Below, piece after piece: positions 8,901-17,095 of a stretch of 51,104 bases of DNA. The DNA lies in assembly GCA_903833055.1 (NCBI GenBank), contig CAILDU010000188.1, positions 1-51,104 on the forward strand. The letters are read 5' to 3'. The position numbers and the translations under genes were made by a program. Source of the DNA: an uncultured Verrucomicrobia subdivision 3 bacterium (lineage in GTDB: Bacteria > Verrucomicrobiota > Verrucomicrobiia > Limisphaerales > UBA11358). The stretch's first letter is position 1; the number at the start of each line of letters is the position of its first letter. The notes beneath the pieces were generated by a model. The model was not told the origin of the DNA and made no database searches. It worked only from the letters and a program-made list of their open reading frames with translations.

Positions 8901-10176
8901 GGCCAAATGAGCCGGTGAATTTATCGTAGCGCGTGGTGGAAGAAACATTATACATCCCATTGCCCAGCATTATGCCTACAGCATTGTTGCCATTGGTTAA
9001 ATATGTTGTCAGATCTAGCGAATCATAGAGACACGTCTTGTCATACTTACTCCAACTCGGAGCCAGCAATGCATTGCCAACTTTGGTTCCATTCGCGGAC
9101 AGTTCGTATTGCCCCAGGCCACAAATGTAAACCACGGCACGCTGCAAACCGGAGTTAACTGTGAACTGTCGTCGGAAAATTGGTAGCCCAGTTTGCACTG
9201 TCACGCCTGTTCCCCACGGACTAATGCCATTAGTTCCCAACACCAACGCCGTCGTCCAGGAACTGTCATTGAAACTCGGTGACTGCCAACTGGTCTGCAA
9301 AGTATTGGCTGCCTTCCAACTGGCATTCATTTGAATATTTGATTGTGAACCGTCAGCGTAAGTCAGCACCAGTTTTCCAATGAGTCCAGCCGGGTTTGAG
9401 GCGCTGCCAGAGTTGGCGGCAGTAATCGCCAGCAGATTGGCTCCAGTCTGAAGTTGCGCCGTTACACTGATCGGAACCACGGTGGTGTAGTCTTGCCCCT
9501 GCGCGACTTGCGCCCCATTGATGTAGGCAGTGTAGGAATTATCCGCCGTCACCAATAAGGTTGCCCCGGTGAGCGCCGAGTCGGAACGCACAGAAAATGT
9601 TTTGCGAAAATAACGGGTTCCAACCGGAGCTGATACTGCCGGATTGCCTTCCGGATACCAAATCCAAGAACAATCGGTAAGACTATAAAAACCATTCGTC
9701 GGAGGAACTAACCATCCACCCTGCCAGTCAGTTTGATTTAGCAAGCCCATGATCCAAGTCGCCACCGAACTCCACGCGGAAGCCTGATCACTAACATCCC
9801 AGACACGCACCCGCCAAAAAACTTGTTGAGCCGAAGTCAACGTGCTGCCGCCGTAAGCAACGTAAAATGGCTGCGAAGAAACTACTTTGCCACTGTCCCA
9901 CAAGTCGGGTTGATTCGCGGCCAGCAAGTCGGCAGATGAAGCTACTTGAATCTGGTAAGCCGTCTCACTCTGCGCGCGTTCGGCAACCGTGCCCGCCACC
10001 ACCTGCCAACTCAAACGTGGACTAGCATCATCAATACCCAAGGGATTCTGCCAAAAAGAACACCTTAAGTTGATTGGTGAAATTCCTGCAAAAAGTCCCT
10101 GGCACGACAATAATATTGCCAGACAAATTATCCGACCAAATGACGGTAACATTTTAAGCAAAACCGCTTGAGCCAT
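5911..10176 (-). CDS. Secreted alpha-L-rhamnosidase (GH78), multidomain
   Basis: This 1,421-residue exported enzyme should release terminal L-rhamnose from plant or microbial polysaccharides. It has a signal peptide (to about residue 31; Met9 is an alternative start), then a region with Asn/Asp-rich Bac_rhamnosid-type strands (LRCSFWQNPLGIDDASPRLSWQ), a sandwich domain with RYFRKTFSV and TADNSYTAYINGA, a second N-terminal module, and the (alpha/alpha)6 catalytic domain. The GH78 hallmark TDCPHRERLGWLEQ is near residue 664 and supplies acidic catalytic or substrate-binding residues. After the catalytic and C-terminal beta domains come a fibronectin type III domain (about 1095-1182), a DUF642/CBM-like jelly roll (about 1185-1343) and a terminal module of about 75 residues ending in SVFFRIAYP. 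It heads a same-strand series with a two-component system. Confidence 0.95.
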   Translation of the reverse strand: MAQAVLLKMLPSFGRIICLAILLSCQGLFAGISPINLRCSFWQNPLGIDDASPRLSWQVVAGTVAERAQSETAYQIQVASSADLLAANQPDLWDSGKVVSSQPFYVAYGGSTLTSAQQVFWRVRVWDVSDQASAWSSVATWIMGLLNQTDWQGGWLVPPTNGFYSLTDCSWIWYPEGNPAVSAPVGTRYFRKTFSVRSDSALTGATLLVTADNSYTAYINGAQVAQGQDYTTVVPISVTAQLQTGANLLAITAANSGSASNPAGLIGKLVLTYADGSQSNIQMNASWKAANTLQTSWQSPSFNDSSWTTALVLGTNGISPWGTGVTVQTGLPIFRRQFTVNSGLQRAVVYICGLGQYELSANGTKVGNALLAPSWSKYDKTCLYDSLDLTTYLTNGNNAVGIMLGNGMYNVSSTTRYDKFTGSFGPPKVIAQIYLYYTNGTSQVIASDSQWQTASGPITYSHVYGGEDYDARLVQSGWDKTGFNAVSWAAAVVTNSPSGILRGQSHAAPPIVATQILQPIRTNTIYSTNIVYDLGQNAALIPTLIAHGQAGAVIKITPAELTNSDGTVNRTSVGGGSAYWQYTLAGTGSETWTPKFFYHGCRYLQVTLTAATGSSQLPVVDALSGVVIQSATTSAGDFSCSSDLLNRTRTLIRWAQRNNLISILTDCPHRERLGWLEQYNLHGPSLRYEFDVGQLFAKTMQDMADSQTSSGLQPSIAPEYAVFSGGFRDSPEWGSSVIIVPWQHYLFTGDDMLLRNYYSTMTNYFGYLKNQAVNNFLSYPSGLGDWYDIGPNAPGYSQLTPISLTADAYYCQDAQILAQVATKIGKPADATQFNLLATNIAAAFNNTYYSDANGYYATGSQTAQSLPLYLGIVSSNNQAAVLSALVANVNSQGLTAGDIGHRYLLRALADMGRSDVVYSLHGGTNNPGYGYILSQGATALTEAWNANTSSSQDHFMLGHITEWFYHDLAGIQNDPAAPGFQHVIIKPTFVSGISWVNAYYASVRGNITNNWAVTNNLATMNVTIPVGATASIYLPTLGSITTNLLVKESGTTIWQNGAVAGSVTGALFSQVTGSGSQTYLVWTVGSGTYSFSWNIFISPPTSLKASAGNGQILLNWNYVPNANSFNVKRSTTAGSGYVTMATGVTGTNFIDFALTNNTTYYYVVSAVSGGSESANSTEVSATPGLVANFSFETPTTSTYQYNPSGGSWTFTAQSGANGSGISTNGSAFNSGNPSAPQGGQIAFLQGAATISQTLMGLIAGAIYQVTFSAAQRNNIYGQQKGQTWQLQLDGTVIGTYAPPETAQSYGDYSATFTASSASSHALAFVGTDTNGGDNTVFIDNVQLAFAPLLTRPQLAFQFAGSQLQLRWPADHAGWQLQAQTNSLGLGLGTNWLTVLGSAFTNQFSLPLNLATGSVFFRIAYP

Positions 10177-10784
10177 TGTTATTCACGCTAGGTAACCCCA
10201 TTATTCAGGACGCAATTCCAGCTAGATTACGCCAAGCCAACCTAGCAACTAATTTTTTATTTGCAGAACTGAAAACGGTTCCGCTGTGGCATAATATAAA
10301 TATTCTGCCTTGTTAGTTGAGTTCTGGGTATTGTTTATACCTGAAATCAGCAGCTCTCGCCATACCCCTAAATTTGTAGCCCTGCCATCACCTGAATTGG
10401 GGATGTGCATTACTGCCGTAGCTTTGATAGCCGAAATACATGATAAGTATGGCGGGGCGATGGCTAAACGAAAAAACGGCGCGCCCAAAATCAACCCGCA
10501 TGGGCGATACAGATGAACAAAATAACCTGATAGCGCAAAGCCGGAATGGCGTTGCCAGCAATCACCGCAGTCCCCTCTTCGCATGCATCATTCCAGCCAT
10601 TGCGTTCCGGCTTCAATCAGTGGCTCCACACCGTTCACGCGGTGCAAACCACGTTTACTCTGGGACATAACCAACCCTTTGGGACAATCGCATTTGCGGT
10701 CGCAGTTGGATCAACTGAAAGCCGCCGCGCCGGTGGACCGGGAATTTTTCTTAACCAAATAATACTGCGAACGTCTTTAATTCC
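10177..10784. other. Long divergent intergenic region
   Basis: About 600 bases lie between the rhamnosidase start and the divergent secreted-protein start. Open frames of 60-111 codons exist on both strands, but none resembles a known protein. The rhamnosidase-proximal 150 bases are AT-rich and probably hold its promoter. No confident operator, hairpin or RNA was recognised. Confidence 0.4.
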
Positions 10785-13118
10785 ATGAACACAAAATTCA
10801 TTGCCCATTTAACGGCCGCGTTTCTGCCGCTGTTTTTAGCCGTGTCAGGATTGGCAGCGGAATCACCAGCCATCACGGACACGATTGTTTTTGGCGAAGC
10901 CGCGTCGGAAAAAAATCATGCTTTGCTCGCGACGCACAGCGACATTATCAACGGTGGCCTTGGCGAATCCGCGCGGATTTTATTGCCGCTGACCAGCGGC
11001 GCGTGGGAAGGCGGACGGCTCGCGTTCACGCTGAAAGTTGATTCACAAAAACAAAATTACGCAACGGTGCGGCTTTGGGGTTCGGATGCGACAAAAAATG
11101 AACTCGTGCTTTTTTGCGAAGGAAAACAGGTCGGCTACCGGCAGCTCGGCGACATTGATTTGCTCGACATCGGCGGCGAGGAAGCGGCGTTTCCCGGACG
11201 ATTTATTTACAACACCACGCCGCTGCCGCTGACGCTGACGAAAGGAAAAACGGAATTGCATTTTGAAATCCGCAGCTACGGTCCCACGTGGGGCTATGCA
11301 AATAATTTTGAAGGTTTTCAAAAAGCGCTCGTCGGCTCGACGCGCGGCATCTACAAAATTTATTCGCACACGGACGGATTTTTTCTGCCGCCTGTCGGTG
11401 AAAAACAAGGCGTCGCTCCGGCAAGCCCGCCTGTCCGCAACACGCCGAGCACGGAAGTTTTTGACAAGCTTAAATCGCGCGTGAATGGCGAGGTCAACGG
11501 CCTGATCAAGTCCACGCGTCCGCTCAATGAAATGCAGATGGAGTTTCTTGCGCGGGCTTATTTCGTGAAGTGGACACCCGCATTTCAAAATCCAAAAGTC
11601 GTCACGCAAGTTGTCAAAGGCCTGGACGCACTCTTCGCCGCGTATCGCAAAAATCCTGAACTGGCGCATCACGATTCGTCCACGCCGAATCCCGACTGGT
11701 TTGAATTTGGTCCGGCGGGCGATGCGGTTTCGCTGCTCGGCGAGGAAATAAAACCATTGCTGGACGTGCAAATCAATGATGGCGGCAAAAAAAACTCCCG
11801 TCGGGCCGCGTGGATGGAATTGCTTGTGACTGGGCGCGATTGGCATCGCCAGCATCGCCGGCTTTACACGAATCAGACGATGATTCAGGACATGGAAATT
11901 TATTTGTCCAATCGCGGGCTTGAAATTATTGACCCGGCCAGCGCGCTTTCTGAAACCGCCGCGCGCCGTTATCTCTACGAAGCCGTCGGCCTCGAACCGT
12001 GGCGCGACAGTGATCCGGGCGCGGACAGCCACAGTTGGGGCGTCGGCACAAACTATTGGCAACTTACAGAAAAAGGTCTCACGAAGGAACTCGGCTACGT
12101 TGGCTATTACGGCGAGGTGTTGGATTGGGTAACTTCAATTTACAATGCGACACGGCCTGCGCCCGGTTTGCCCGGCGATGTGGAAATTAAATTGCAGTTG
12201 GAAAAAATTTCCAACGCGCGCGCGAATTTTCGTTATCCCGGAACGGACGCGGATGGCTTTCGCGCGATGCGGATTGAAGCCGTGGTTGGCTGGCGCGACA
12301 GCGGGCATTATCCCGGCAACGTCGCTTACGCCGAGCGTCCGACGTGGGATGCGTCGCCGCTTTACGCCGTCACCGCGACGCTCGATCCGGATGCGATTGG
12401 CTACGCGCAACAGATGTTTGCGGACGGACAATTTTTTATTTCGCTCGAACGCCAGATGGCGCAGGCAAACAATCTACGCGTCACCGCCGGACTGCTCGAC
12501 GTGCCGGATCAATACGAACTTATCAAAGCGCAGCCGCCGAGCGCGAAGCGTTTGCCGATGACGCCCGGCCAACCGGATTTTGTTTTCCGCGACGAAGTGG
12601 ATGGCGTGGTCGCGGTGAAAAACGGCGACGAAATATTTTATGCGTCGCTCTACTGGCGTTCGCGCAACGCCGTGAATTCATTGGCGCGAATCCATTTCAC
12701 CACGCCGCTCACAGATCAAATCGCGGTGGTGGCCGAGGAAACTCAATTTGAACCGAGCGGACAATTTTACTCGCGCCCGGATCACATCAATTTTGGTTTT
12801 GCCAATGGCGGCCCACGCTATCCGCAGGATTTACACTCGGCGCACGCGGGCGAAAAATTGCCCATCGCCAAAATTCCGGCGGGCGTGAAATTCAAGCCCG
12901 GCGACGAAAATGTATATGCTGGCAAGGCGAATTTTTACACGCTGCGCTACGGAAATTATCTTATCGGCATGAACCTGACGACGGACAAAACGCTTGAATT
13001 AAAAACGCCCATTGGCGTGAGCGAGGCGAAAGAACTGGTTTCTGGAAAAATTGTGAAGCTGGACGCGCCGCTCAAAATCGCACCGCGCTCGACAGTGGTT
13101 TTATATTTTGGAAAATGA
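10785..13118 (+). CDS. Secreted protein of unknown function, possibly glycan-active
   Basis: The 777-residue product starts with a typical signal peptide (MNTKFIAHLTAAFLPLFLAV, cleavage near LAAES). The N-terminal 200 residues look like a beta-sandwich (RLAFTLKVDSQKQNYATVRL, then a segment ending in TLTKGKTELHFEIRSYG). The central part is helical and rich in Trp, Tyr and Asp (YTNQTMIQDMEIYLSNRGLE; LEPWRDSDPGADSHSWGVGT), as in alpha/alpha-barrel lyases or hydrolases. The C-terminal third is beta-rich (KNGDEIFYASLYWRSRNAVN). I do not recognise the family and cannot name catalytic residues. It sits next to a GH78 gene, and a role in polysaccharide breakdown is only contextual. No Shine-Dalgarno sequence is evident. 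Confidence 0.75.
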   Translation: MNTKFIAHLTAAFLPLFLAVSGLAAESPAITDTIVFGEAASEKNHALLATHSDIINGGLGESARILLPLTSGAWEGGRLAFTLKVDSQKQNYATVRLWGSDATKNELVLFCEGKQVGYRQLGDIDLLDIGGEEAAFPGRFIYNTTPLPLTLTKGKTELHFEIRSYGPTWGYANNFEGFQKALVGSTRGIYKIYSHTDGFFLPPVGEKQGVAPASPPVRNTPSTEVFDKLKSRVNGEVNGLIKSTRPLNEMQMEFLARAYFVKWTPAFQNPKVVTQVVKGLDALFAAYRKNPELAHHDSSTPNPDWFEFGPAGDAVSLLGEEIKPLLDVQINDGGKKNSRRAAWMELLVTGRDWHRQHRRLYTNQTMIQDMEIYLSNRGLEIIDPASALSETAARRYLYEAVGLEPWRDSDPGADSHSWGVGTNYWQLTEKGLTKELGYVGYYGEVLDWVTSIYNATRPAPGLPGDVEIKLQLEKISNARANFRYPGTDADGFRAMRIEAVVGWRDSGHYPGNVAYAERPTWDASPLYAVTATLDPDAIGYAQQMFADGQFFISLERQMAQANNLRVTAGLLDVPDQYELIKAQPPSAKRLPMTPGQPDFVFRDEVDGVVAVKNGDEIFYASLYWRSRNAVNSLARIHFTTPLTDQIAVVAEETQFEPSGQFYSRPDHINFGFANGGPRYPQDLHSAHAGEKLPIAKIPAGVKFKPGDENVYAGKANFYTLRYGNYLIGMNLTTDKTLELKTPIGVSEAKELVSGKIVKLDAPLKIAPRSTVVLYFGK

Positions 13119-13393
13119 GCGCGTTCAACCGTTTCATTTTGCGGCGGCAAATCGCTTGGCAAATATATTCAGTCCGGCAAATCCGCCATCACGCAGACGG
13201 AAATTGGCGCACGAAAAGTTTTTTCGTTCGGCTTTCAATACGGCAAGCGCGAAATGCACCCCCCTTGTGTTGCTCAAAGACACTCCAATTGTCACGCCGA
13301 TTGGCTCGAACCTTGTCCTCGACTGCAAAATAGCCCGTGGTTCTTGCGTCAAACTGTGGTCACCACTCGTCGAATTTAATCAAACTGGTGGAG
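13119..13393. other. Intergenic region between the secreted protein and tRNA-Gly
   Basis: About 275 bases hold no recognisable gene; the short overlapping frames lack any known motif. No terminator hairpin with a T-run follows the upstream gene. Confidence 0.4.
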
Positions 13394-13467
13394 TGGAGCG
13401 GGTGAAGGGAATCGAACCCTCGTGAGCAGTTTGGAAAACTGCCGTTCTACCATTGAACTACACCCGC
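13394..13467 (-). tRNA. tRNA-Gly (anticodon TCC)
   Basis: Read on the minus strand, the acceptor stem GCGGGTG/CACCCGC, D-arm GTTC-AATGGTA-GAAC, anticodon stem GCAGT/ACTGC with loop TTTCCAA, and T-arm GAGGG-TTCGATT-CCCTT all fold as expected. The anticodon is TCC, reading GGA and GGG glycine codons. The 3' CCA is encoded in the DNA. Just upstream in its own orientation lies an AT-rich inverted repeat built from heptamers. Confidence 0.97.
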
Positions 13468-13480
13468 CTTCAGTTCCTAT

Positions 13481-13563
13481 TTTTTGAATTTTAAGTTTTT
13501 AGTTCCAGCAGAGCCAGCCTTTTTTTATAACTTAAAATTAAAAATTCAAAACTAAAAACTGTC
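13481..13563. repeat. Inverted pair of heptamer repeats between tRNA-Gly and pyrC
   Basis: The right arm reads AACTTAA, AATTAAA, AATTCAA, AACTAAA, AACTGTC (13529-13563), each exactly 7 nt apart. The left arm, read on the minus strand from 13504 to 13484, gives AACTAAA, AACTTAA, AATTCAA. The arms can pair imperfectly around a 24-nt spacer that contains a T-run. It may act as a transcription terminator or a folded RNA element, or be a member of a dispersed repeat family. Confidence 0.75.
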
Positions 13564-13607
13564 CAACCCGCTTGCCTTGTCAATCCGCCGCCACTAAACT
13601 TCGCGCG

Positions 13608-14990
13608 ATGAATTCGCTGCTTCTCACCGGCGGGCGTGTGGTTGATCCCGCCAATAAATTTGACGCCATCGCCGACGTTTTAATTCTCAACGGCAAAATT
13701 TCCGCCGTCGGTAAAAAGCTTTCCGCTCCCGCTGGCGTGGAAACTTTCGACGCGACTGGAAAAATTGTTTCACCCGGCCTCATTGATTTGCACGTTCACT
13801 TCCGCGAACCCGGCCAGACGGCCAAAGAAAATATTGCGACCGGCTGCGCGGCGGCTGCGCGCGGCGGATTTACTTCCGTCGTCTGCATGCCGAATACTTC
13901 GCCCGCGATTGACAGCGCGGCGACCGTTGCGCTCATTCACGAACGTGCCCGCGAACAGGGTTTGATCAATGTTTTCATCTCCGGCGCCATCACCAAAGGC
14001 ATCGCGGGCGAAGAACTCGCGCCCATCGGCGGTTTGAAAAAAGCGGGCGTCGTCGCCATCACCGACGACGGCCATTGCATTCAGAATAACGATCTCATGC
14101 GCCGCGCCTGCGAATACGCGAAGATGTTCGACTTGCCGCTGTTTGATCACTGTCAGGATTATTCGCTCGTGACCGACGGCGTGATGCACGAAGGTTATTG
14201 GAGCCTCGCGCTCGGTTTGCGCGGCTGGCCGGCGGCGGGCGAAGAAATGATTGTCGCGCGCAACATTCTGCTCGCGGAACTCACCGGCGCAAAAATTCAT
14301 TGCCAGCATTTGAGCGCGGCGGGCAGCGTGAAATTATTGCGGGACGCAAAAAAACGTGGCGTCTCAATTTCCGGCGAGGCGTGCCCACATCATTTCACAC
14401 TCACCGACGCGGCGGTAGCAGGCAGCGAAAAATTTTGGGCGGACGATGGCAAACAACTTTCAACCTTCAACTTTCAACCAGCCACTTCGCCCCAATGGCC
14501 GGCTTACGACACCAATTTCAAAATGAATCCCCCGCTCCGTTCCGCGCGCGACCGCGAGGCGATTCTTGAAGGCTTGGCCGACGGCACGATTGAGATTTTG
14601 TGCAGCGACCACGCGCCGCATTGCGATTACGAAAAAGAAGTCGAGTTCGACTACGCGCCGTTCGGCATCACCGGATTGGAAACGGAACTTGCGCTCTCGC
14701 TGATGCAACTCGTCCACACGAAACGGATTTCGCTCGCGGACATGATTGCGAAATTCACCGTCAATCCCGCGCGCTTGCTGAATCTAGCGAAAGGAACTTT
14801 GAGCGTCGGCGCAGACGCGGACGTGACGGTGTTTGATGCGGATGCCGAATGGATTTATCAGCGCGAAGATTCCGCGAGCAAATCCAAGAACAATCCGTTC
14901 TTCGGCTGGAAGCTAAAAGGCAAAGCCGTCGCCACCATCGTCGGCGGCAAAGTCGTCTGGTCAGAAACTGCCGAAGCCGTCGCGGCGTAA
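13608..14990 (+). CDS. pyrC: Dihydroorotase (class I)
   Basis: This 460-residue enzyme closes N-carbamoyl-aspartate to dihydroorotate in de novo pyrimidine synthesis. The ATG at 13608 (MNSLLLTGGRVVDP) fits the family; a TTG 36 nt upstream only adds non-homologous residues. The metal-binding HVH is at residues 62-64 (LIDLHVHFREPGQ), followed by VCMPNTSPAID, ITDDGHCIQNND, DHCQDYS, IHCQHLSAAGS, EACPHHFTL and the late CSDHAPH motif. Between EACPHHFTL and NFKMNPPLRS there is an unusual insertion of about 25 residues, part of which (QLSTFNFQPA) is encoded by a heptamer repeat. The gene converges with scpB, leaving 1 nt between the stops. Confidence 0.96.
   Translation: MNSLLLTGGRVVDPANKFDAIADVLILNGKISAVGKKLSAPAGVETFDATGKIVSPGLIDLHVHFREPGQTAKENIATGCAAAARGGFTSVVCMPNTSPAIDSAATVALIHERAREQGLINVFISGAITKGIAGEELAPIGGLKKAGVVAITDDGHCIQNNDLMRRACEYAKMFDLPLFDHCQDYSLVTDGVMHEGYWSLALGLRGWPAAGEEMIVARNILLAELTGAKIHCQHLSAAGSVKLLRDAKKRGVSISGEACPHHFTLTDAAVAGSEKFWADDGKQLSTFNFQPATSPQWPAYDTNFKMNPPLRSARDREAILEGLADGTIEILCSDHAPHCDYEKEVEFDYAPFGITGLETELALSLMQLVHTKRISLADMIAKFTVNPARLLNLAKGTLSVGADADVTVFDADAEWIYQREDSASKSKNNPFFGWKLKGKAVATIVGGKVVWSETAEAVAA
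14454..14488. repeat. Heptamer repeat inside pyrC
   Basis: CAACTTT (14454), CAACCTT (14461), CAACTTT (14468), CAACCAG (14475) and CCACTTC (14482) run head to tail with a strict 7-nt period. The segment sits in a surface-loop insertion of dihydroorotase and the reading frame stays open. Confidence 0.8.
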
Positions 14991-14991
14991 A

Positions 14992-15699
14992 TTAATTTTC
15001 TGCGGGCGACTCCGGCGTGGCGACGGGCGTTTCTTCAACCGGCGTTTTCACTTCTTCATCCAGTTGCAATTGCTCCGGCGGCGTAGTGGCGAGTCCGGCA
15101 TCCGCCGTGATGGGCGCGGGCGGACGTTCAACGGGAATTCGGCGAAGTTCATCCGCAGCGGGCAAATCTTCAAGGCCGCGCAAACCAAAATATTCCAAAA
15201 ATAAAGGCGTGGTGCTGTAAAGCGCGGGACGACCGACCACTTCCGCGCGACCGCTTTGAATCACGAGGCCGCGTTCCAAAATCGTCTGCATCGTGCCGTC
15301 AATGTTCACGCCGCGCACCTGCTCGACTTCCGCGCGTGTGACTGGCTGGCGATACGCGATGATGGCGAGTGTTTCCAACGCCGCCTGCGAGAGCCGCGTG
15401 GGACGATTTTTTACACCGACGAGCGCCTTGAGCCACGGCGAAAATTCCGGCTGCGTGACGAACTGCCACGCGCCCGCGACGCACGCGAGCCGGTAACTGC
15501 GCGCGGCGGATTCGTGTTCGCGCGCAAGTTCTTCGAGCGCGGCGGTGAGGTCGTCGTCCTTCACTTTTTTGAACGGCTTGGCGGCCTCGTCCGCGTCCTC
15601 CGCCGTGGCGGCGTTGGCGAGCAAGTCGCGAAGTTCTTTTACGCTCATCGGTTTTTGAGCGGAGAACAAAAGTGATTCAAGAATGAATTTCAGTTCCAT
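14992..15699 (-). CDS. scpB: Segregation and condensation protein B
   Basis: ScpB is the winged-helix (kite) subunit that binds ScpA and the SMC ATPase in bacterial condensin. The 235-residue product begins MELKFILESLLFSAQKPMSV and carries the conserved SQAALETLAIIAYRQPVTRA and RGVNIDGTMQTILERGLV segments, followed by TTPLFLEYFGL. The last 45 residues are a low-complexity Pro/Glu/Thr tail. It starts 9 nt after the scpA stop, so the two form an operon, the usual arrangement. Confidence 0.95.
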   Translation of the reverse strand: MELKFILESLLFSAQKPMSVKELRDLLANAATAEDADEAAKPFKKVKDDDLTAALEELAREHESAARSYRLACVAGAWQFVTQPEFSPWLKALVGVKNRPTRLSQAALETLAIIAYRQPVTRAEVEQVRGVNIDGTMQTILERGLVIQSGRAEVVGRPALYSTTPLFLEYFGLRGLEDLPAADELRRIPVERPPAPITADAGLATTPPEQLQLDEEVKTPVEETPVATPESPAEN

Positions 15700-15708
15700 G
15701 CGAAAAAA

Positions 15709-16674
15709 TTAATTTGGTTTTGGTTCGTCTGCGTCAGTTTCTTCTTCATCGCCATCCTCATCTTCTTCGTCGTCCTCGGCGTCATCATCATCGTCTTCGT
15801 CATCAAATTCATCTTCCGCTGCTTCTTCTTCAGTTTCAGAAACAGTTGTTTCAGGCAATGACGATGAGGGTTTTACTTCGGCCTCAATTTCGGCTTCCGC
15901 TGCTGACTCGCCCATTTCCATCTGCACAGCAGAAGTAACGGTGGAAGGAACGGCCTTGCCGATTTGAATTTCATCGAACGGTTCCGGCTGGATGCACGCG
16001 AGTTGCTTCAAGCGAATCAATTCCAGCAACGCGAGAAACGTGCAGACCACTTCCGCGCGATTGGCGGCGGTTTCAAACAGTTCGGAAAATTTCACAGAGC
16101 CGCGCTCGGTCAACGTCTTGAGCACGAATTCAATTTTCTCGCTGACCGTCCATTTGTCCTCGTAAATCTCGCGCGTGCCGGCGGTCTTATCCTGAAAGCG
16201 TTTAAGGACGGAATTGACCGCGTTCAATAAATCGAAAATGGAAATTTCAATTTTGACGGGCGCGTCGGTATTTTCAAATTCGATTTTTCCGGGCAATCGC
16301 GGAAAAACATTTTCCTGACGTTCTTCGAGCGTTTGCAGTTTCGCGGCGGCGTCCTTGAATTTTTTATATTCCACCAACTGGCGAATGAGTTCGAAGCGCG
16401 GATCTTCGCCTTCATCCTCGGCTTCGACGACGACCTGCTGATCCACCGGCAATAGCTCGCGGCTCTTGATATACATGAGCGTCGAAGCCATCACGAGAAA
16501 TTCGCCGGCGATTTCGAGATCGAACGCGCGCATCAAATCAATGTATTCGATGAACTGCGTCGCGAGCTTGGTGAGGTTGACTTCGTAAATGTCCACTTCC
16601 TCCTTCTTGATGAGATAAAGAAGCAGGTCGAGCGGTCCCTCGAAAACCTCGAATTGAACTTTGTATTCAGCCAT
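15709..16674 (-). CDS. scpA: Segregation and condensation protein A (kleisin)
   Basis: ScpA is the kleisin that bridges SMC heads. The ATG at 16674 gives MAEYKVQFEVFEGPLDLLLY, the canonical N-terminus; 26 further codons upstream are not family-like. The SMC-binding N-domain contains EEVDIYEVNLTKLATQF and LVMASTLMYIKSRELLP. The C-terminal winged helix shows KFSELFETAANRAEVVCTFL and ALLELIRLKQL. The product is 321 residues; the last 45 or so are almost entirely Asp and Glu, an acidic disordered tail longer than usual. Confidence 0.95.
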   Translation of the reverse strand: MAEYKVQFEVFEGPLDLLLYLIKKEEVDIYEVNLTKLATQFIEYIDLMRAFDLEIAGEFLVMASTLMYIKSRELLPVDQQVVVEAEDEGEDPRFELIRQLVEYKKFKDAAAKLQTLEERQENVFPRLPGKIEFENTDAPVKIEISIFDLLNAVNSVLKRFQDKTAGTREIYEDKWTVSEKIEFVLKTLTERGSVKFSELFETAANRAEVVCTFLALLELIRLKQLACIQPEPFDEIQIGKAVPSTVTSAVQMEMGESAAEAEIEAEVKPSSSLPETTVSETEEEAAEDEFDDEDDDDDAEDDEEDEDGDEEETDADEPKPN

Positions 16675-16774
16675 TAAACGGACGGGCAGCGTAAATTGAA
16701 GCGGACGGCTTGGCAATGTCGGAACGCGCAAGCTAATTGCTCGACGCAGCAAATTTATTTTGCATAATACGATT

Positions 16775-17095
16775 ATGAGTTCGGACGAGCGCGAAATTTA
16801 TAATTATTTGCAGACGTGGAACGGCGAATTCATTAATGCCAAGGAAATCAGTCGGCGCGCCGGCACCAAACGGCGTTACCACGAAGACCCCGACTGGGCG
16901 AAACCGTTTTTGCTCTCGATGGTTGATAACGGGCTGCTGGAAAAAGATCTCAACGGCCGTTTTCGCGTCAAACCCGAACGCAAAAAAGGTCACAATCAAA
17001 AATGGATTTCGCCGGACATCGAAAAAATCCTCAATGATGGCGGCGTGACTATTGATGAAGAAACCGGCAACTCGGTGACGGACGAATCGCTCTGA
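16775..17095 (+). CDS. Small winged-helix-like protein of unknown function
   Basis: The ATG at 16775 gives a 106-residue soluble product (MSSDEREIYNYLQTWNGEFI); a TTG five codons upstream is less likely. The pattern EIYNYLQTW, NAKEISRRAG, LLSMVDNGLLEKDLNGRFRV matches a winged-helix fold with a beta-hairpin wing, suggesting DNA binding or a scaffold. It overlaps the following transporter start by one base (TGATG), so the two are coupled. It is divergent from scpA, with 100 bp between. Confidence 0.75.
   Translation: MSSDEREIYNYLQTWNGEFINAKEISRRAGTKRRYHEDPDWAKPFLLSMVDNGLLEKDLNGRFRVKPERKKGHNQKWISPDIEKILNDGGVTIDEETGNSVTDESL

Noticed and set aside
10249..10584. Possible 111-codon gene in the divergent spacer
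   Set aside because: No homology, no ribosome binding site and an unusual composition; I treat the region as noncoding.
11043..12062. Long open frame on the minus strand opposite the 777-residue secreted protein
   Set aside because: It is a GC-driven shadow; the plus-strand frame has a signal peptide and protein-like composition, whereas this one is rich in Arg and Phe with no motif.
13115..13333. Possible small gene after the secreted protein
   Set aside because: Overlapping frames on both strands are equally long and none resembles a protein.
13481..13563. CRISPR-like array
   Set aside because: Units are 7 nt with no spacers; the period and inverted layout do not fit CRISPR.
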